From Bacillus_BA fengqiuensis (GTDB lineage Bacteria > Bacillota > Bacilli > Bacillales > Bacillaceae_H): a stretch of DNA of 64,000 nt. Within the stretch, counting starts at the first letter, position 1; every line of letters starts with the position of its first letter. The notes under the pieces were generated by a model. The model saw nothing but the letters and a program-made list of their open reading frames with translations, ran no database searches and was not told the origin of the DNA. A program made the translations under genes and the position numbers. Positions 52,030-60,869 of this stretch are shown here, piece after piece. The stretch lies in NCBI GenBank assembly GCA_030813035.1, contig JAUSTV010000011.1. One strand, written 5' to 3'.

Positions 52030-53544
52030 ATGAATATGATTACAGCGACCATCGGGAGTAGAGCTTACGAATTTGAGGGAGATCTAGAAACGTATTTTCA
52101 ATCATTTCGAAATCAAATTATCGGTAACAATCAATATTTCGATTCTCCATACGGCAAACAGAAAATCATTTATGCCGATTGGACCGCAAGCGGACGGTTA
52201 TATGCTCCGATCGAGATGAAAATCAGCGAAGTGTTTGGACCTTTTATGGCCAATACCCATACAGAATCGAATGTGACGAGTTCCATCATGACTTGTGCAT
52301 ATAAGCAGGCCCACACCATCATTAAAGAGCATGTGAATGCAGATGCACACGATGTCATCATTTTGGATGGTTTCGGCATGACTGCTGCCATCAATAAATT
52401 ACAAAGATTATTGGGATTAAGAATACCGGAAAAATGGAAACATCAAATGATCGTAAAAGAAGAGGATCGGCCTGTTATTTTTATTACGCATATGGAGCAC
52501 CATTCCAACCATACATCCTGGCTTGAGACAATAGGAGATGTCGTCATGCTGGAGCCTGATTCGAACGGACAGATTAGCCTTAAGCGATTAGAGGAGCGAC
52601 TGAATGAATATAAACATCGCAAACTGAAAATCGGGTCTTTCTCAGCTTGTTCAAATGTAACCGGAATTTATTCTCCATATCATCAATTAGCGAGAAAAAT
52701 GCATGAACATGGCGGCATTTGCTTTATAGACTTTGCAGCATCAGCTCCGTATGTCAAGATCAATATGCACCCAAAAGATCCGATGGAAAAGCTGGATAGC
52801 ATTTTCTTTTCGCCTCATAAATTTTTGGGAGGACCCGGTTCGAGCGGCGTGCTCATTTTTGATTCCCGGCTTTATGCAAATCCAGTACCGGACCATCCCG
52901 GAGGAGGAACCGTAACGTGGACGAATCCATGGGGGAAGCATCAGTATGTATCCGATATCGAGGCAAGGGAAGACGGCGGCACTCCGGGCATTCTGCAGGG
53001 AATTAAAGCGGCATTATGCATAAAATTGAAAGAACAGATGGGCGTTCAAAACATCATGAGGCGGGAAAAAGAACTGCTCGATATTCTGCTTTCCGGATTA
53101 ACGGCCATCCCGGGATTGCACGTGTTTGAAGAAGACAAAACGGAACGCCTCGGAATCGTCTCTTTTCATGTCAATGACATTCATTATAACTTGATTGTCA
53201 GATTACTAAACGACCGATTCGGTTATCAAGTGCGCGGCGGGTGCTCATGTGCGGGGACGTACGGTCACCTCTTATTCGATATTGACCCGAAACAATCGAA
53301 AGTGATCACAGATAAAATCGATGAAGGAGATTTATCGTTAAAGCCGGGATGGGTGCGGTTCTCGCTTCATCCGACGATGACCAATCAAGAGATATACGGA
53401 TTTATCCGGGCCATGAAGTTGATTGTTAAAAACGTGAAGGAATGGGAAAAAGATTATATATATGACCCTAAAAGCAATGATTATTTCTACGTCCACCATC
53501 AAAGAGCCGATATGGACACTTTGTTTCGATTAGAGACAGACTAA
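52030..53544 (+). CDS. Class-V aminotransferase, cysteine-desulfurase-like
   Basis: 504-residue PLP enzyme of fold type I. The Schiff-base Lys lies in FFSPHKFLGGPGSSG near residue 258, the upstream FIDFAASAPY holds the cofactor Asp, and HMEHHSNHTSW near 158-168 the substrate region. A late RGGCSCAGTYG near 400 provides a Cys in a loop comparable to desulfurases. It is about 100 residues longer than SufS or IscS, including a C-terminal extension. ATG 52030 preceded by AGGAAGAGGG. It may release sulfur from cysteine or act on a related substrate; beside cysP, a sulfur link is plausible. No iron-sulfur assembly genes nearby. Confidence 0.8.
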   Translation: MNMITATIGSRAYEFEGDLETYFQSFRNQIIGNNQYFDSPYGKQKIIYADWTASGRLYAPIEMKISEVFGPFMANTHTESNVTSSIMTCAYKQAHTIIKEHVNADAHDVIILDGFGMTAAINKLQRLLGLRIPEKWKHQMIVKEEDRPVIFITHMEHHSNHTSWLETIGDVVMLEPDSNGQISLKRLEERLNEYKHRKLKIGSFSACSNVTGIYSPYHQLARKMHEHGGICFIDFAASAPYVKINMHPKDPMEKLDSIFFSPHKFLGGPGSSGVLIFDSRLYANPVPDHPGGGTVTWTNPWGKHQYVSDIEAREDGGTPGILQGIKAALCIKLKEQMGVQNIMRREKELLDILLSGLTAIPGLHVFEEDKTERLGIVSFHVNDIHYNLIVRLLNDRFGYQVRGGCSCAGTYGHLLFDIDPKQSKVITDKIDEGDLSLKPGWVRFSLHPTMTNQEIYGFIRAMKLIVKNVKEWEKDYIYDPKSNDYFYVHHQRADMDTLFRLETD

Positions 53545-53701
53545 AAAGATTCTTGGCCGGCATTTCTGGAAAAGGGGAATAGCTGGCCACGATTCGTATA
53601 TAGAAAACTTGAACTTCTGAAAGGAGCGCGTTCACAAGGGCAGGGAGTATAAGTGTATAAAATGGGAAGGGAGGAAGAAAACTACATAAGAGGTGATGAT
53701 T

Positions 53702-53854
53702 ATGGAAAAAGATACTTTTGACGAAATGGCAAGGATGGATAGACAAGGGGCAAAGAAAGAGGTTCTTGAAATTAGTTCAACGGGTTATGGCCTTGAATCG
53801 CATGTGTCCAACGAGAGTGAAACAACGGAAGGACACAAAACAGACGAGTTATAA
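53702..53854 (+). CDS. Small acidic protein, 50 residues
   Basis: Frame of 51 codons beginning MEKDTFDEMARMDRQGAKKE and ending TTEGHKTDEL. AAGAGGTGAT stands in front of the ATG, giving good support despite the size. Charged, no hydrophobic segment, probably disordered. Not recognised. Confidence 0.65.
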   Translation: MEKDTFDEMARMDRQGAKKEVLEISSTGYGLESHVSNESETTEGHKTDEL

Positions 53855-53960
53855 GAACCCATTCTCGAAAACTAAATGAAAGAAACCTACTCAAGTGATA
53901 GGAAAGCAAAGGGGCGATGACAGGTCGGCCCTTTTTATCGTGATATGAAATTAATGGCAC

Positions 53961-53999
53961 TAAAAACCCCCTCCCGCTTCATTGTCAGAGGAGAGGGGT
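53961..53999 (-). terminator. Terminator of the ykoST-like pair
   Basis: On the minus strand ACCCCTCTCC / GGAGGGGGT stem followed by TTTTTAG. Confidence 0.7.
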
Positions 54000-54118
54000 G
54001 AAGCATCAATTCGAAAACACAAATTGTTTCTGGCCGATATAATTCAAAACAGTATAAAGAGCAGTACCGAATAAAATAGTCGACAAATAACAAGCGTAAA
54101 AAGGAGTGGTTCATTGAG

Positions 54119-55132
54119 CTAAACCTGTTTCCTGATTAGAAGCTCATTCTGTTCGGATTGTAAGTGTCCCAGCGGGTCATTATACAAGTCAATATCGATC
54201 GCGTATTTAGGCCGTCCTTTTACCTCCATAAAAATCTTTCCGATGTATTCGCCGATCATCCCGATTCCCATCAGCTGCAATCCTCCGATAAGCCAGATGG
54301 AGATGATAAGGGAAGTCCAGCCTGCGTTCGTATATCCGAGCATTTTTTGAATAAGGGCATAGGCCCCGGCCATGATGCTTAGAAAAAATAAGAAGAAGCC
54401 TAAAGAAGTAATAAACCTGATGGGTACCACGCTAAATGATGTCATACCATCTAAAGCGAACGATAGCATCTTCTTTAAAGGGTATTTCGTTTCACCTGCA
54501 AATCGTTCCTTTCGATCATACATGACTTCTGTTGATTTAAAGCCAATCATTGGAATGATGCCCCGCAAAAATAAGTTCCCCTCTTGATAGCGGCTTAGTT
54601 CTTCAAGCGCCCTGCGGCTCATCAAACGATAGTCGGCGTGATTATAAACTAAATTAATGCCCAGCTTGCTCATCACACGATAAAAACCTGTGGCTGTCGT
54701 TCTTTTGAAAAAGGTATCTGTTTGCCGGCTGTCGCGAACACCGTACACAATTTCGTATCCCTCATGATATTTAAGAAGGAACTCACGAATGACGGAAACA
54801 TCGTCTTGCAAGTCGGCGTCAATGGATACGACGCAATCTGATTTATCTTTCGCTTTTTCAAGTCCGGCCAGCAGCGCTTTTTGGTGTCCGACGTTCCGTG
54901 CCAGTTTTAAGCCTGTCACATAGTCATTCCGTGTGCTTTCCATGACAATGAGCGGCCAAGTCCGATCCCGGCTTCCGTCATCGATAAACAAAATTTTACT
55001 GTCATCTGCAATCAGCTTCTCCGCTATTAAATCGTCTAAAACAGCTGTTAGCTGGCTCGTTGTTTCTTCCAATACTTCCTCTTCGTTGTAACAAGGAACA
55101 ACAATGGTTAGCAAGGGATAAGACTGATTCAA
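54119..55132 (-). CDS. ykoT: GtrB/DPM1-type glycosyltransferase (YkoT-like)
   Basis: 337 residues, equal in length to B. subtilis YkoT. GT2 domain with VVPCYNEEEVL near 10, FIDDGSRDRTW near 50, the catalytic-site DADLQDD near 105 and a DYRLMSRRA stretch, then two C-terminal membrane helices (about 230-255 and 265-290). Such enzymes typically load a sugar on undecaprenyl phosphate. TTG 55132 is chosen for TAGGAGG nine bases before; the frame runs 24 codons further. 22 bases after the multi-pass membrane gene, as in ykoST. Confidence 0.86.
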   Translation of the reverse strand: MNQSYPLLTIVVPCYNEEEVLEETTSQLTAVLDDLIAEKLIADDSKILFIDDGSRDRTWPLIVMESTRNDYVTGLKLARNVGHQKALLAGLEKAKDKSDCVVSIDADLQDDVSVIREFLLKYHEGYEIVYGVRDSRQTDTFFKRTTATGFYRVMSKLGINLVYNHADYRLMSRRALEELSRYQEGNLFLRGIIPMIGFKSTEVMYDRKERFAGETKYPLKKMLSFALDGMTSFSVVPIRFITSLGFFLFFLSIMAGAYALIQKMLGYTNAGWTSLIISIWLIGGLQLMGIGMIGEYIGKIFMEVKGRPKYAIDIDLYNDPLGHLQSEQNELLIRKQV

Positions 55133-55154
55133 TGGATTTCCTCCTATACAGCGG

Positions 55155-56846
55155 TTATTTTGCTTCGTATAAATAAATCCTCCAAGCCGACTCCGGATGG
55201 TCAAATTGTTTCAGTAGTTCAAGACCATTACTTCCTGCATTCATAATCGGAACGGAAGAGAAAATATAACGGCCTCCCATTTCTTTAAAAGCCTCTATGT
55301 TTAATTCTAAATTCTTGATTTTCTTCTTAGAGGTCTTTTTAAAGGAGTAATGTTTTCCAAGCTCGTCCACAAAGATGTAACAGCGGCTGCCCCATTCATC
55401 AAAGTACGTTCGAAGTCCCCGGTTTTTTTCCAGTTCTTTCGCTATGATTTTTCGGAAACGGTATTTGTATGCAAGCGGGTACACATTATTGTAGGTGTCC
55501 AGCGTATAAAAACCGTTGTACTGGGCAATCGCCGGATGAAGACCGATGCTCGCGACACGGTAAGATGACTGGGGGCGATCGATATATTCTTTAATTTCCT
55601 CGAATTGTTCTGTTGCGTAATATTCCCGAAACGACGGGGGATTGAAATGAACTCCATAAAGATACTCCTCGTTGAAAGGAAGGAGAATGCAAATTTGAGC
55701 CGCAAGGGCAATACCTACAAGGATTCGCCATTTCTTTCCTAAACGCCATAAGATATAGCAGGCAATCGCAAAGCTAAGGTAAATGATCAAGGGGCGTACA
55801 AAGTGAAACCGGGCAAAATTGAACGTATTTAATAAATCGATTCGCTTCTTTAACGGAATCCACATGTTGTTAAACCATAGTGCATACCAAAGTGACAATA
55901 AGTAGTTCAATACAAGAAGAAACAGAAACGCTTTTTCTTCTTTCGCTTTTTTTCGAATAAGCACGCTGATAAGTGCGAGAAAAAAGATTGGAAGAATGAC
56001 AAAGGTATGAAGCGTCATGACATGCGTATGTCCGAGTACGAAATTCTTCCACGATAGGCGAAGCGAACGCCAAAAATCATGTCTTGACGAGATGAATTCA
56101 ACCCGATGTGTCGGATCACCAGAAATGATCATGGAATACACAAGCCGGTATTCCACCAGCAGAAACACTCCTGTCATAAAGGCGATACTTGCCAAAAAGG
56201 GGAGGTTCCAATCCCGTTTTACCATAACATCATAAATCCAAAGAAAGACCATGAGCACTAGAAAGAAAAAGAATCCGAGCACAAAGCTTGAATACAGCGG
56301 CAATAGAGCGAGCGTCAGCCAGTCTTTCCATGAAAAGTCCCGCGAGCGAATATTTAAAAATGCCCATAGCGCAAGAGGATGTCCTAATGTACTCAGCATG
56401 CCGGAAGGCCAAAAAGGGGTGAGCGCAAAGGCGAGCGACACACCGATTCGGATGGGATAGGCCTTTTCGTTTTTAATAAAATGTTTTTTTAAGAGCAAGT
56501 ACATACCGATAAAAGCGAAGACCCTCGTAATGGTTTGACTCAAGGCATAAGCGGTCACGGAAGGGAAAAGGGCATGAAGCCAAACAATCAGGCTGAATTC
56601 CGTTCCGTAGGCATCACGGGGAAGCCCGTTGATGACTTGCGGGATGACGGCATCGATACTCCCGAGCAACTCCCCGCTTTCAACCAACACTTTATACCAA
56701 GCGATATTGGAATCGAGATTATCATGGACTCGTATGTGAGCGTCCTCTCCTAAAATAAAGAGGGGAGATACATATAGTAAGATGATAACTAAAGCAGCAA
56801 ACCAATATGTTGTCTCTTTGCTTTTCTTCTGCTGAAACAGAGGCAT
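55155..56846 (-). CDS. ykoS: Multi-pass membrane protein (YkoS-like, DUF6044)
   Basis: About 563 residues with 11 to 12 membrane helices and a large C-terminal soluble part of some 130 residues. Early loop GEDAHIRVHDNLDSNIAWYKVL, with conserved acidic and His residues, resembles the first extracellular loop of GT-C glycosyltransferases such as YfhO types. Paired with the GtrB-like gene, it would transfer the lipid-linked sugar to an acceptor outside the cell. Start uncertain: ATG 56846 has GGATGTG before it, while ATGs at 56861, 56867 and 56924 lack good sites. Confidence 0.75.
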   Translation of the reverse strand: MPLFQQKKSKETTYWFAALVIILLYVSPLFILGEDAHIRVHDNLDSNIAWYKVLVESGELLGSIDAVIPQVINGLPRDAYGTEFSLIVWLHALFPSVTAYALSQTITRVFAFIGMYLLLKKHFIKNEKAYPIRIGVSLAFALTPFWPSGMLSTLGHPLALWAFLNIRSRDFSWKDWLTLALLPLYSSFVLGFFFFLVLMVFLWIYDVMVKRDWNLPFLASIAFMTGVFLLVEYRLVYSMIISGDPTHRVEFISSRHDFWRSLRLSWKNFVLGHTHVMTLHTFVILPIFFLALISVLIRKKAKEEKAFLFLLVLNYLLSLWYALWFNNMWIPLKKRIDLLNTFNFARFHFVRPLIIYLSFAIACYILWRLGKKWRILVGIALAAQICILLPFNEEYLYGVHFNPPSFREYYATEQFEEIKEYIDRPQSSYRVASIGLHPAIAQYNGFYTLDTYNNVYPLAYKYRFRKIIAKELEKNRGLRTYFDEWGSRCYIFVDELGKHYSFKKTSKKKIKNLELNIEAFKEMGGRYIFSSVPIMNAGSNGLELLKQFDHPESAWRIYLYEAK

Positions 56847-57118
56847 CAAACACACATCCATTGACATTATTGTTAATACGTTCTCTCGACCTGTAAGCGA
56901 GAATAGAAAGGAAATATGGCTCATATGGAGTATTTCCCGTACGATTTTGGAACATGTATCGAAAAAGTCTTTTACAAAAACTTACAGTTCTTATGAAGTC
57001 ACCGTCTATAAAGGAAACTTCCATCAGCGGGGAGCTTCCTGCCGTTCAGGCAGGATAAATACTTGGCTGTTTTTTCGTCCAAGCCCACGTCTCATTTCTT
57101 TACTTTCCAGGATGAAAG

Positions 57119-57147
57119 TCATATAAGCAGGAGACTTGCCATACATT
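57119..57147 (+). promoter_or_regulatory. SigE-type promoter of the spore lysin gene
   Basis: TCATATA, 14 bases, CATACATT. The -10 fits the sigma-E consensus CATACAnT exactly and the -35 fits kmATATT in six of seven. 32 bases before the ATG. The rest of the 333-base gap between the divergent genes shows only small hairpins near 57020-57050. Confidence 0.65.
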
Positions 57148-57179
57148 GATAGGAAGAAGCGTATTGGAGGTGGGGTGCA

Positions 57180-58457
57180 ATGCCCGTTCATGTTGTTCAA
57201 GTTGGGGATTCTTTATGGAGAATAGCAGATATATACGGGGTTTCGGTGGAAACGATTGTAGAGGTGAATGGATTGCAGGATTCCAGCTCCATTGTCCCAG
57301 GGCTGGCCCTTTACATTCCACAACGGGATGTGCCTATCCGTTACTATACGGTTCAGTCCGGCGACACGTTATGGAAGTTGGCACAACGCTTTAATACAAG
57401 CCCCCGAATCATTTTCACAGCGAATCCGGGAATCAACCTGAACCGTCTCAATATTGGACAGCGCATTCGCATTCCGTCGCCGACCAAATTAAGCATGACG
57501 ACATTGGGATTCATTGTCCCATACGCACCTGAAAGCTTTCTTCCCTTGTACGCCGATATTGCCGAATATCTCACGTATACAGCAATTGTAGCCTATTCTT
57601 TTACGGCGGAAGGAAATATAAGAAGGGAATTGGATGATACGGCTGTGTTAGTTAGAAGCAAGCAGCTGAACGTCTCTCCATTGTTGTGCATTCGAAATTA
57701 TATAAACGAGCAGTTTAGTGCCGACTTGGCCGGACAAGTACTTGGAAGCCCAACCCTACGGAACAATTTAGTGCGAAGCATGGTCAGGACTGTTAACGAG
57801 CTAGGCTATGCAGGCGTCAGCATTGATTTTGAATTCGTCCCGCCTGCTAGAAGAAACGACTTCAATAATTTTCTTCGTGACTTGAAACAAGCACTCGGAG
57901 AATTAATTCTTCATGTGAACGTTCATTCGAAAACAAGGGATATTCCAACAAATCGGATCATCGGCGCCTATGATTATCAAATGATAGGGGAGATTGCCGA
58001 CATTGTGGCTGTCATGACAATGGATTACGGCTACCCGAGCGGTCCGCCCAATCCTGTATCGCCAGCGAATTGGATGGAAGAGGTAATCAAGTATTCAGTT
58101 AGCGTGATTGACCCTCGAAAACTGCAAGTGGCTTTTCCTCTATACGGATACGACTGGATTCTTCCTTTTAAGCCCGAGAACCCGACGAGAGCACTTACCA
58201 TTCTTGGGGCTCAAAACCAGGCCATCCAAAATGGATCGTTGATTCAATACGATGCAACATTCAAAGCACCGTTCTATTTCTATTGGAAGGGGGGGGAGCA
58301 ACATATGGTTTGGTTTGAAGATATTAGAAGCTATATGGCCAAATATGAACTGGTTGATCTTTATCAGCTGCTCGGAGTCACCTTTTGGCAGCTCCGTTTT
58401 CCCTTTCCTCAAAATTGGGCGTATATGGAGAGGAATTTTACGATTGTACGCAAATAA
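57180..58457 (+). CDS. sleL: Spore cortex-fragment lysin, LysM2-GH18 (SleL/YaaH)
   Basis: 425 residues, the length of SleL/YaaH. Two LysM domains (VQVGDSLWRIADIYGVS at 5-21 and YTVQSGDTLWKLAQRFNTS near 56-74) precede a glycosyl hydrolase family 18 barrel (about 110-425). The GH18 active-site strand reads GVSIDFEF, giving the catalytic D-x-E. As an N-acetylglucosaminidase it would degrade cortex fragments during germination. GGAGGTGGGG before the ATG and a SigE-like promoter support mother-cell expression. No signal peptide, as in YaaH. Confidence 0.9.
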   Translation: MPVHVVQVGDSLWRIADIYGVSVETIVEVNGLQDSSSIVPGLALYIPQRDVPIRYYTVQSGDTLWKLAQRFNTSPRIIFTANPGINLNRLNIGQRIRIPSPTKLSMTTLGFIVPYAPESFLPLYADIAEYLTYTAIVAYSFTAEGNIRRELDDTAVLVRSKQLNVSPLLCIRNYINEQFSADLAGQVLGSPTLRNNLVRSMVRTVNELGYAGVSIDFEFVPPARRNDFNNFLRDLKQALGELILHVNVHSKTRDIPTNRIIGAYDYQMIGEIADIVAVMTMDYGYPSGPPNPVSPANWMEEVIKYSVSVIDPRKLQVAFPLYGYDWILPFKPENPTRALTILGAQNQAIQNGSLIQYDATFKAPFYFYWKGGEQHMVWFEDIRSYMAKYELVDLYQLLGVTFWQLRFPFPQNWAYMERNFTIVRK

Positions 58458-58494
58458 TAGGGCATGGGCAAAGAACGCCCATGCCCTATTATTT
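58455..58494 (+). terminator. Terminator of the lysin gene
   Basis: AATAGGGCATGGGC / GCCCATGCCCTATT stem followed by ATTT. Confidence 0.88.
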
Positions 58495-58506
58495 ACGCAT
58501 AAGCGT

Positions 58507-58524
58507 TTGAAAAGGCCTTTTCAA
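58507..58524. promoter_or_regulatory. 18-base perfect palindrome
   Basis: TTGAAAAGGCCTTTTCAA, self-complementary, 124 bases before the rbsR promoter. Could be an operator; no known factor assigned. Confidence 0.3.
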
Positions 58525-58647
58525 GCGAATGGGGTATAAATGCTGAAAATCTGTAATAAAGACGTACTTGTGAACAAACTTTTTATAAAGGGCAATTCCA
58601 TCGGTGGGGGGTACTGCCCGGTAATGAGGGATAAACCAACAAGCTTG

Positions 58648-58676
58648 TTGACATTGTTTTTTAAAGAGATTATAGT
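58648..58676 (+). promoter_or_regulatory. Sigma-A promoter of rbsR
   Basis: TTGACA, 17 bases, TATAGT. An excellent vegetative promoter about 70 bases before the start codon. Confidence 0.8.
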
Positions 58677-58679
58677 TGC

Positions 58680-58697
58680 CATGAAAGAGCTTTCATG
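58680..58697. promoter_or_regulatory. Inverted repeat at the rbsR transcription start
   Basis: CATGAAAG / CTTTCATG arms with two bases between, covering about +4 to +21. Possible second operator. Confidence 0.4.
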
Positions 58698-58709
58698 TTA
58701 TTCTGTATG

Positions 58710-58723
58710 TGTAATCGGTTACA
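58710..58723. promoter_or_regulatory. cre / RbsR-type operator
   Basis: TGTAATCGGTTACA fits the catabolite-responsive consensus TGWAANCGNTNWCA fully and is a LacI-type palindrome. It lies in the leader just before the ribosome-binding site and could be bound by CcpA or RbsR. Confidence 0.7.
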
Positions 58724-58745
58724 TACCGCGTGAGGAGAGATGTTG

Positions 58746-59732
58746 ATGGCAACGATTAAAGATGTAGCAAAGGAAGCAGGAGTATCTGTCGCCACCGTTT
58801 CGCGTGTGTTGAATGAAACAGGCTATGTCCATGAAGACACGAGAAAAAGGGTCACAGATGCGATTGAAAAATTAAGCTACAGCCCAAATGAGGTAGCAAG
58901 ATCACTGTATAAAAAAGAATCCAGACTGATCGGGCTTTTGCTTCCTGACATCACCAATCCTTTCTTTCCGCAATTGGCACGCGGTGTTGAAGATGAAATG
59001 CAAGAACAAGGATTTCGATTGCTTTTTGGGAATAGTGATGAAAACAGAAACAAAGAAATGGATTATATTCAAACCTTTCTGCAAAATAATGTTGTCGGTA
59101 TCATTTCAGCGACGAATAATCAAAGTAAAACAAATTATGAGGGTTTGCCGATTCCGGTGGTATTTTTGGACCGAACAGCAGATGATCATCCTTCTGTTTA
59201 TGCAGATGGAAAAAAAGGCGGGAGAATGGCGGCGCTTGAAATCATCAAAAGAGGCAGCAAAAGAATTACGCTGTTAAAGGGGCCCGCTGAAATCCGCCCT
59301 GCGCAGGAACGCTTCCAGGGAGCTCTTGAAGTATTGAGTGAATCAGACGTTGATTTTTATGTTATGTCTACCCATTCGTTTTCATTTAAAGATGCTGAAG
59401 TGCGGGCAAAAGAGCTGTTCAGCAAATATCCGGATACAGACGGGATTATCGCAAGCAACGATATCGTTGCAACAGCAGTGCTGCATGAAGCACTAAGGCT
59501 GGGGAAATCCATTCCGCAAGACGTGCAGATCATCGGCTTCGATGATATTCCGCAAAGCGCTCTATTGTTCCCTTCCTTATCGACCATCCGGCAGCCAGCT
59601 TATGAGATGGGGAAGGAAGCGGCGAAATTATTAATTAACTTCATTCAAAAAAAGCCGGTCAACGAAAAAAATATTCAGTTGCCTGTTACATTCATAGAAA
59701 GAGAAACAACGAGAAAGGTTGATGACAAATGA
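58746..59732 (+). CDS. rbsR: Ribose operon repressor (LacI family)
   Basis: 328 residues: LacI-type DNA-binding head (ATIKDVAKEAGVSVATVSRVL), hinge helix (SPNEVARSL) and periplasmic-binding-like core (PDITNPFFPQLARGVE). ATG 58746 has GAGGAGAG six bases before; an ATG two codons earlier is too close. Followed in overlap by rbsK, so it heads the ribose operon as in Bacillus. It presumably senses ribose or ribose phosphate. Confidence 0.92.
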   Translation: MATIKDVAKEAGVSVATVSRVLNETGYVHEDTRKRVTDAIEKLSYSPNEVARSLYKKESRLIGLLLPDITNPFFPQLARGVEDEMQEQGFRLLFGNSDENRNKEMDYIQTFLQNNVVGIISATNNQSKTNYEGLPIPVVFLDRTADDHPSVYADGKKGGRMAALEIIKRGSKRITLLKGPAEIRPAQERFQGALEVLSESDVDFYVMSTHSFSFKDAEVRAKELFSKYPDTDGIIASNDIVATAVLHEALRLGKSIPQDVQIIGFDDIPQSALLFPSLSTIRQPAYEMGKEAAKLLINFIQKKPVNEKNIQLPVTFIERETTRKVDDK

Positions 59733-60607
59733 TTAAAGTAACAGTAGTAGGAAGTTCATCGATGGATTTAGTCGTTACCTCCTCCAAACGTCCGGGGGCA
59801 GGAGAAACCGTTCTTGGCGATTCGTTCAAAACGGTACCGGGCGGAAAAGGGGCAAACCAGGCAGTGGCGGCGGCTCGATTGGGAGCCGATGTCTACATGA
59901 TCGGATGTGTAGGAGACGATCATTATGGCAAAGCCATTTTACAAAATCTCAAAGAAAACGGTGTTCATACAGACTATGTGGAACCGGTTACACATGCAGA
60001 GAGCGGAACCGCTCACATTATATTGGCAGAAGGAGATAACAGCATTGTCGTCGTCAAAGGGGCAAATGATTATGTTACCCCTGCATATGTAGAAAAGGTA
60101 CAGCACGCCATTCGCGATTCTGACATTGTCCTCATTCAGCAGGAAGTGCCGGAGGAAACGGTGGAGTATGTAAGTAATCTATGCCATGAACTCGGTGTTC
60201 CGCTTTTACTGAATCCGGCTCCTGCTCGAGCGCTAAGCGAAAGTGTCATTGAAAAAGCGACATATTTGACCCCGAATGAACATGAAGCATCCGTGCTGTT
60301 TAATGGGTTAAGCCGGGAAGAAGCGTTAAAGCGATACCCGAACAAAGTATTCATTACAGAAGGAAAAAAGGGAGTCCGATATTACGACGGAGAAAAGGAA
60401 GTTCTTGTTCCTTCATATGAAGTAGAAGCAGTGGACACGACAGGTGCCGGAGATACGTTTAATGCGGCGTTTGCGGTCGCTTTGGCAGAAGGGAAGAGTT
60501 TTCAAGAGAGCTTGCAGCTTGCAAACCGGGCCGCATCTTTATCCGTGACCAAGTTCGGAGCTCAGGGCGGAATGCCGACGAGAGAAGAAGTGGAGGGGAG
60601 CCTGTAA
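59729..60607 (+). CDS. rbsK: Ribokinase
   Basis: 292-residue PfkB-family kinase that makes ribose 5-phosphate. Signatures: GGKGANQAVAAARLGA near 38-53, the monovalent-cation and substrate region, and the catalytic DTTGAGDTFNAAFA near 236-249 with Asp in GAGD. The ATG overlaps the rbsR stop (ATGA). The gene is complete, and its TAA overlaps the ATG of the rbsD remnant. Confidence 0.94.
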   Translation: MIKVTVVGSSSMDLVVTSSKRPGAGETVLGDSFKTVPGGKGANQAVAAARLGADVYMIGCVGDDHYGKAILQNLKENGVHTDYVEPVTHAESGTAHIILAEGDNSIVVVKGANDYVTPAYVEKVQHAIRDSDIVLIQQEVPEETVEYVSNLCHELGVPLLLNPAPARALSESVIEKATYLTPNEHEASVLFNGLSREEALKRYPNKVFITEGKKGVRYYDGEKEVLVPSYEVEAVDTTGAGDTFNAAFAVALAEGKSFQESLQLANRAASLSVTKFGAQGGMPTREEVEGSL

Positions 60608-60630
60608 TGAAAAAACATGGAATGATGAAC
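60607..60630 (+). pseudogene. rbsD: rbsD remnant, first 8 codons
   Basis: ATG overlapping the rbsK stop opens MKKHGMMN, which matches the RbsD start MKKHGILN in six of eight positions. At 60631 it runs into the end hairpin of the tnpB element and stops ten codons or so later. Confidence 0.75.
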
Positions 60631-60869
60631 CTCCCCCACCTATCGCTTCGCGCTTGAGGTGGGGGTTTCTTGTCGATCCCTTCGAAATTAGAAACTGGAC
60701 GATGTCCATAGGTGTACACGACACCCTCGTCTTTCTCGGGGACTGACGCTCCCATATGGAAGCAGTGGTCTTGACGCAAGGGGTCTCCCGACTGCTTGCT
60801 GCCACCGTAAGCAACAGGAGAAGAGTCCATTTCGAAGGCCTCTCCTCCCGGGGCGGTTCTACCCGTCTA
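60631..60869 (-). ncRNA. Probable omegaRNA (reRNA) of the TnpB element
   Basis: The 239 bases downstream of tnpB up to the element end are non-coding, G/C-rich and structured, ending in the AGGTGGGGG hairpin. In this family the guide RNA is made from exactly this place and its guide is the sequence just outside the element, here the rbsD/rbsK border read on the minus strand. The 5' limit is not visible. Confidence 0.6.

Noticed and set aside
58540..58746. 68-codon frame before rbsR
   Set aside because: It crosses the rbsR promoter and operators and has no ribosome-binding site.
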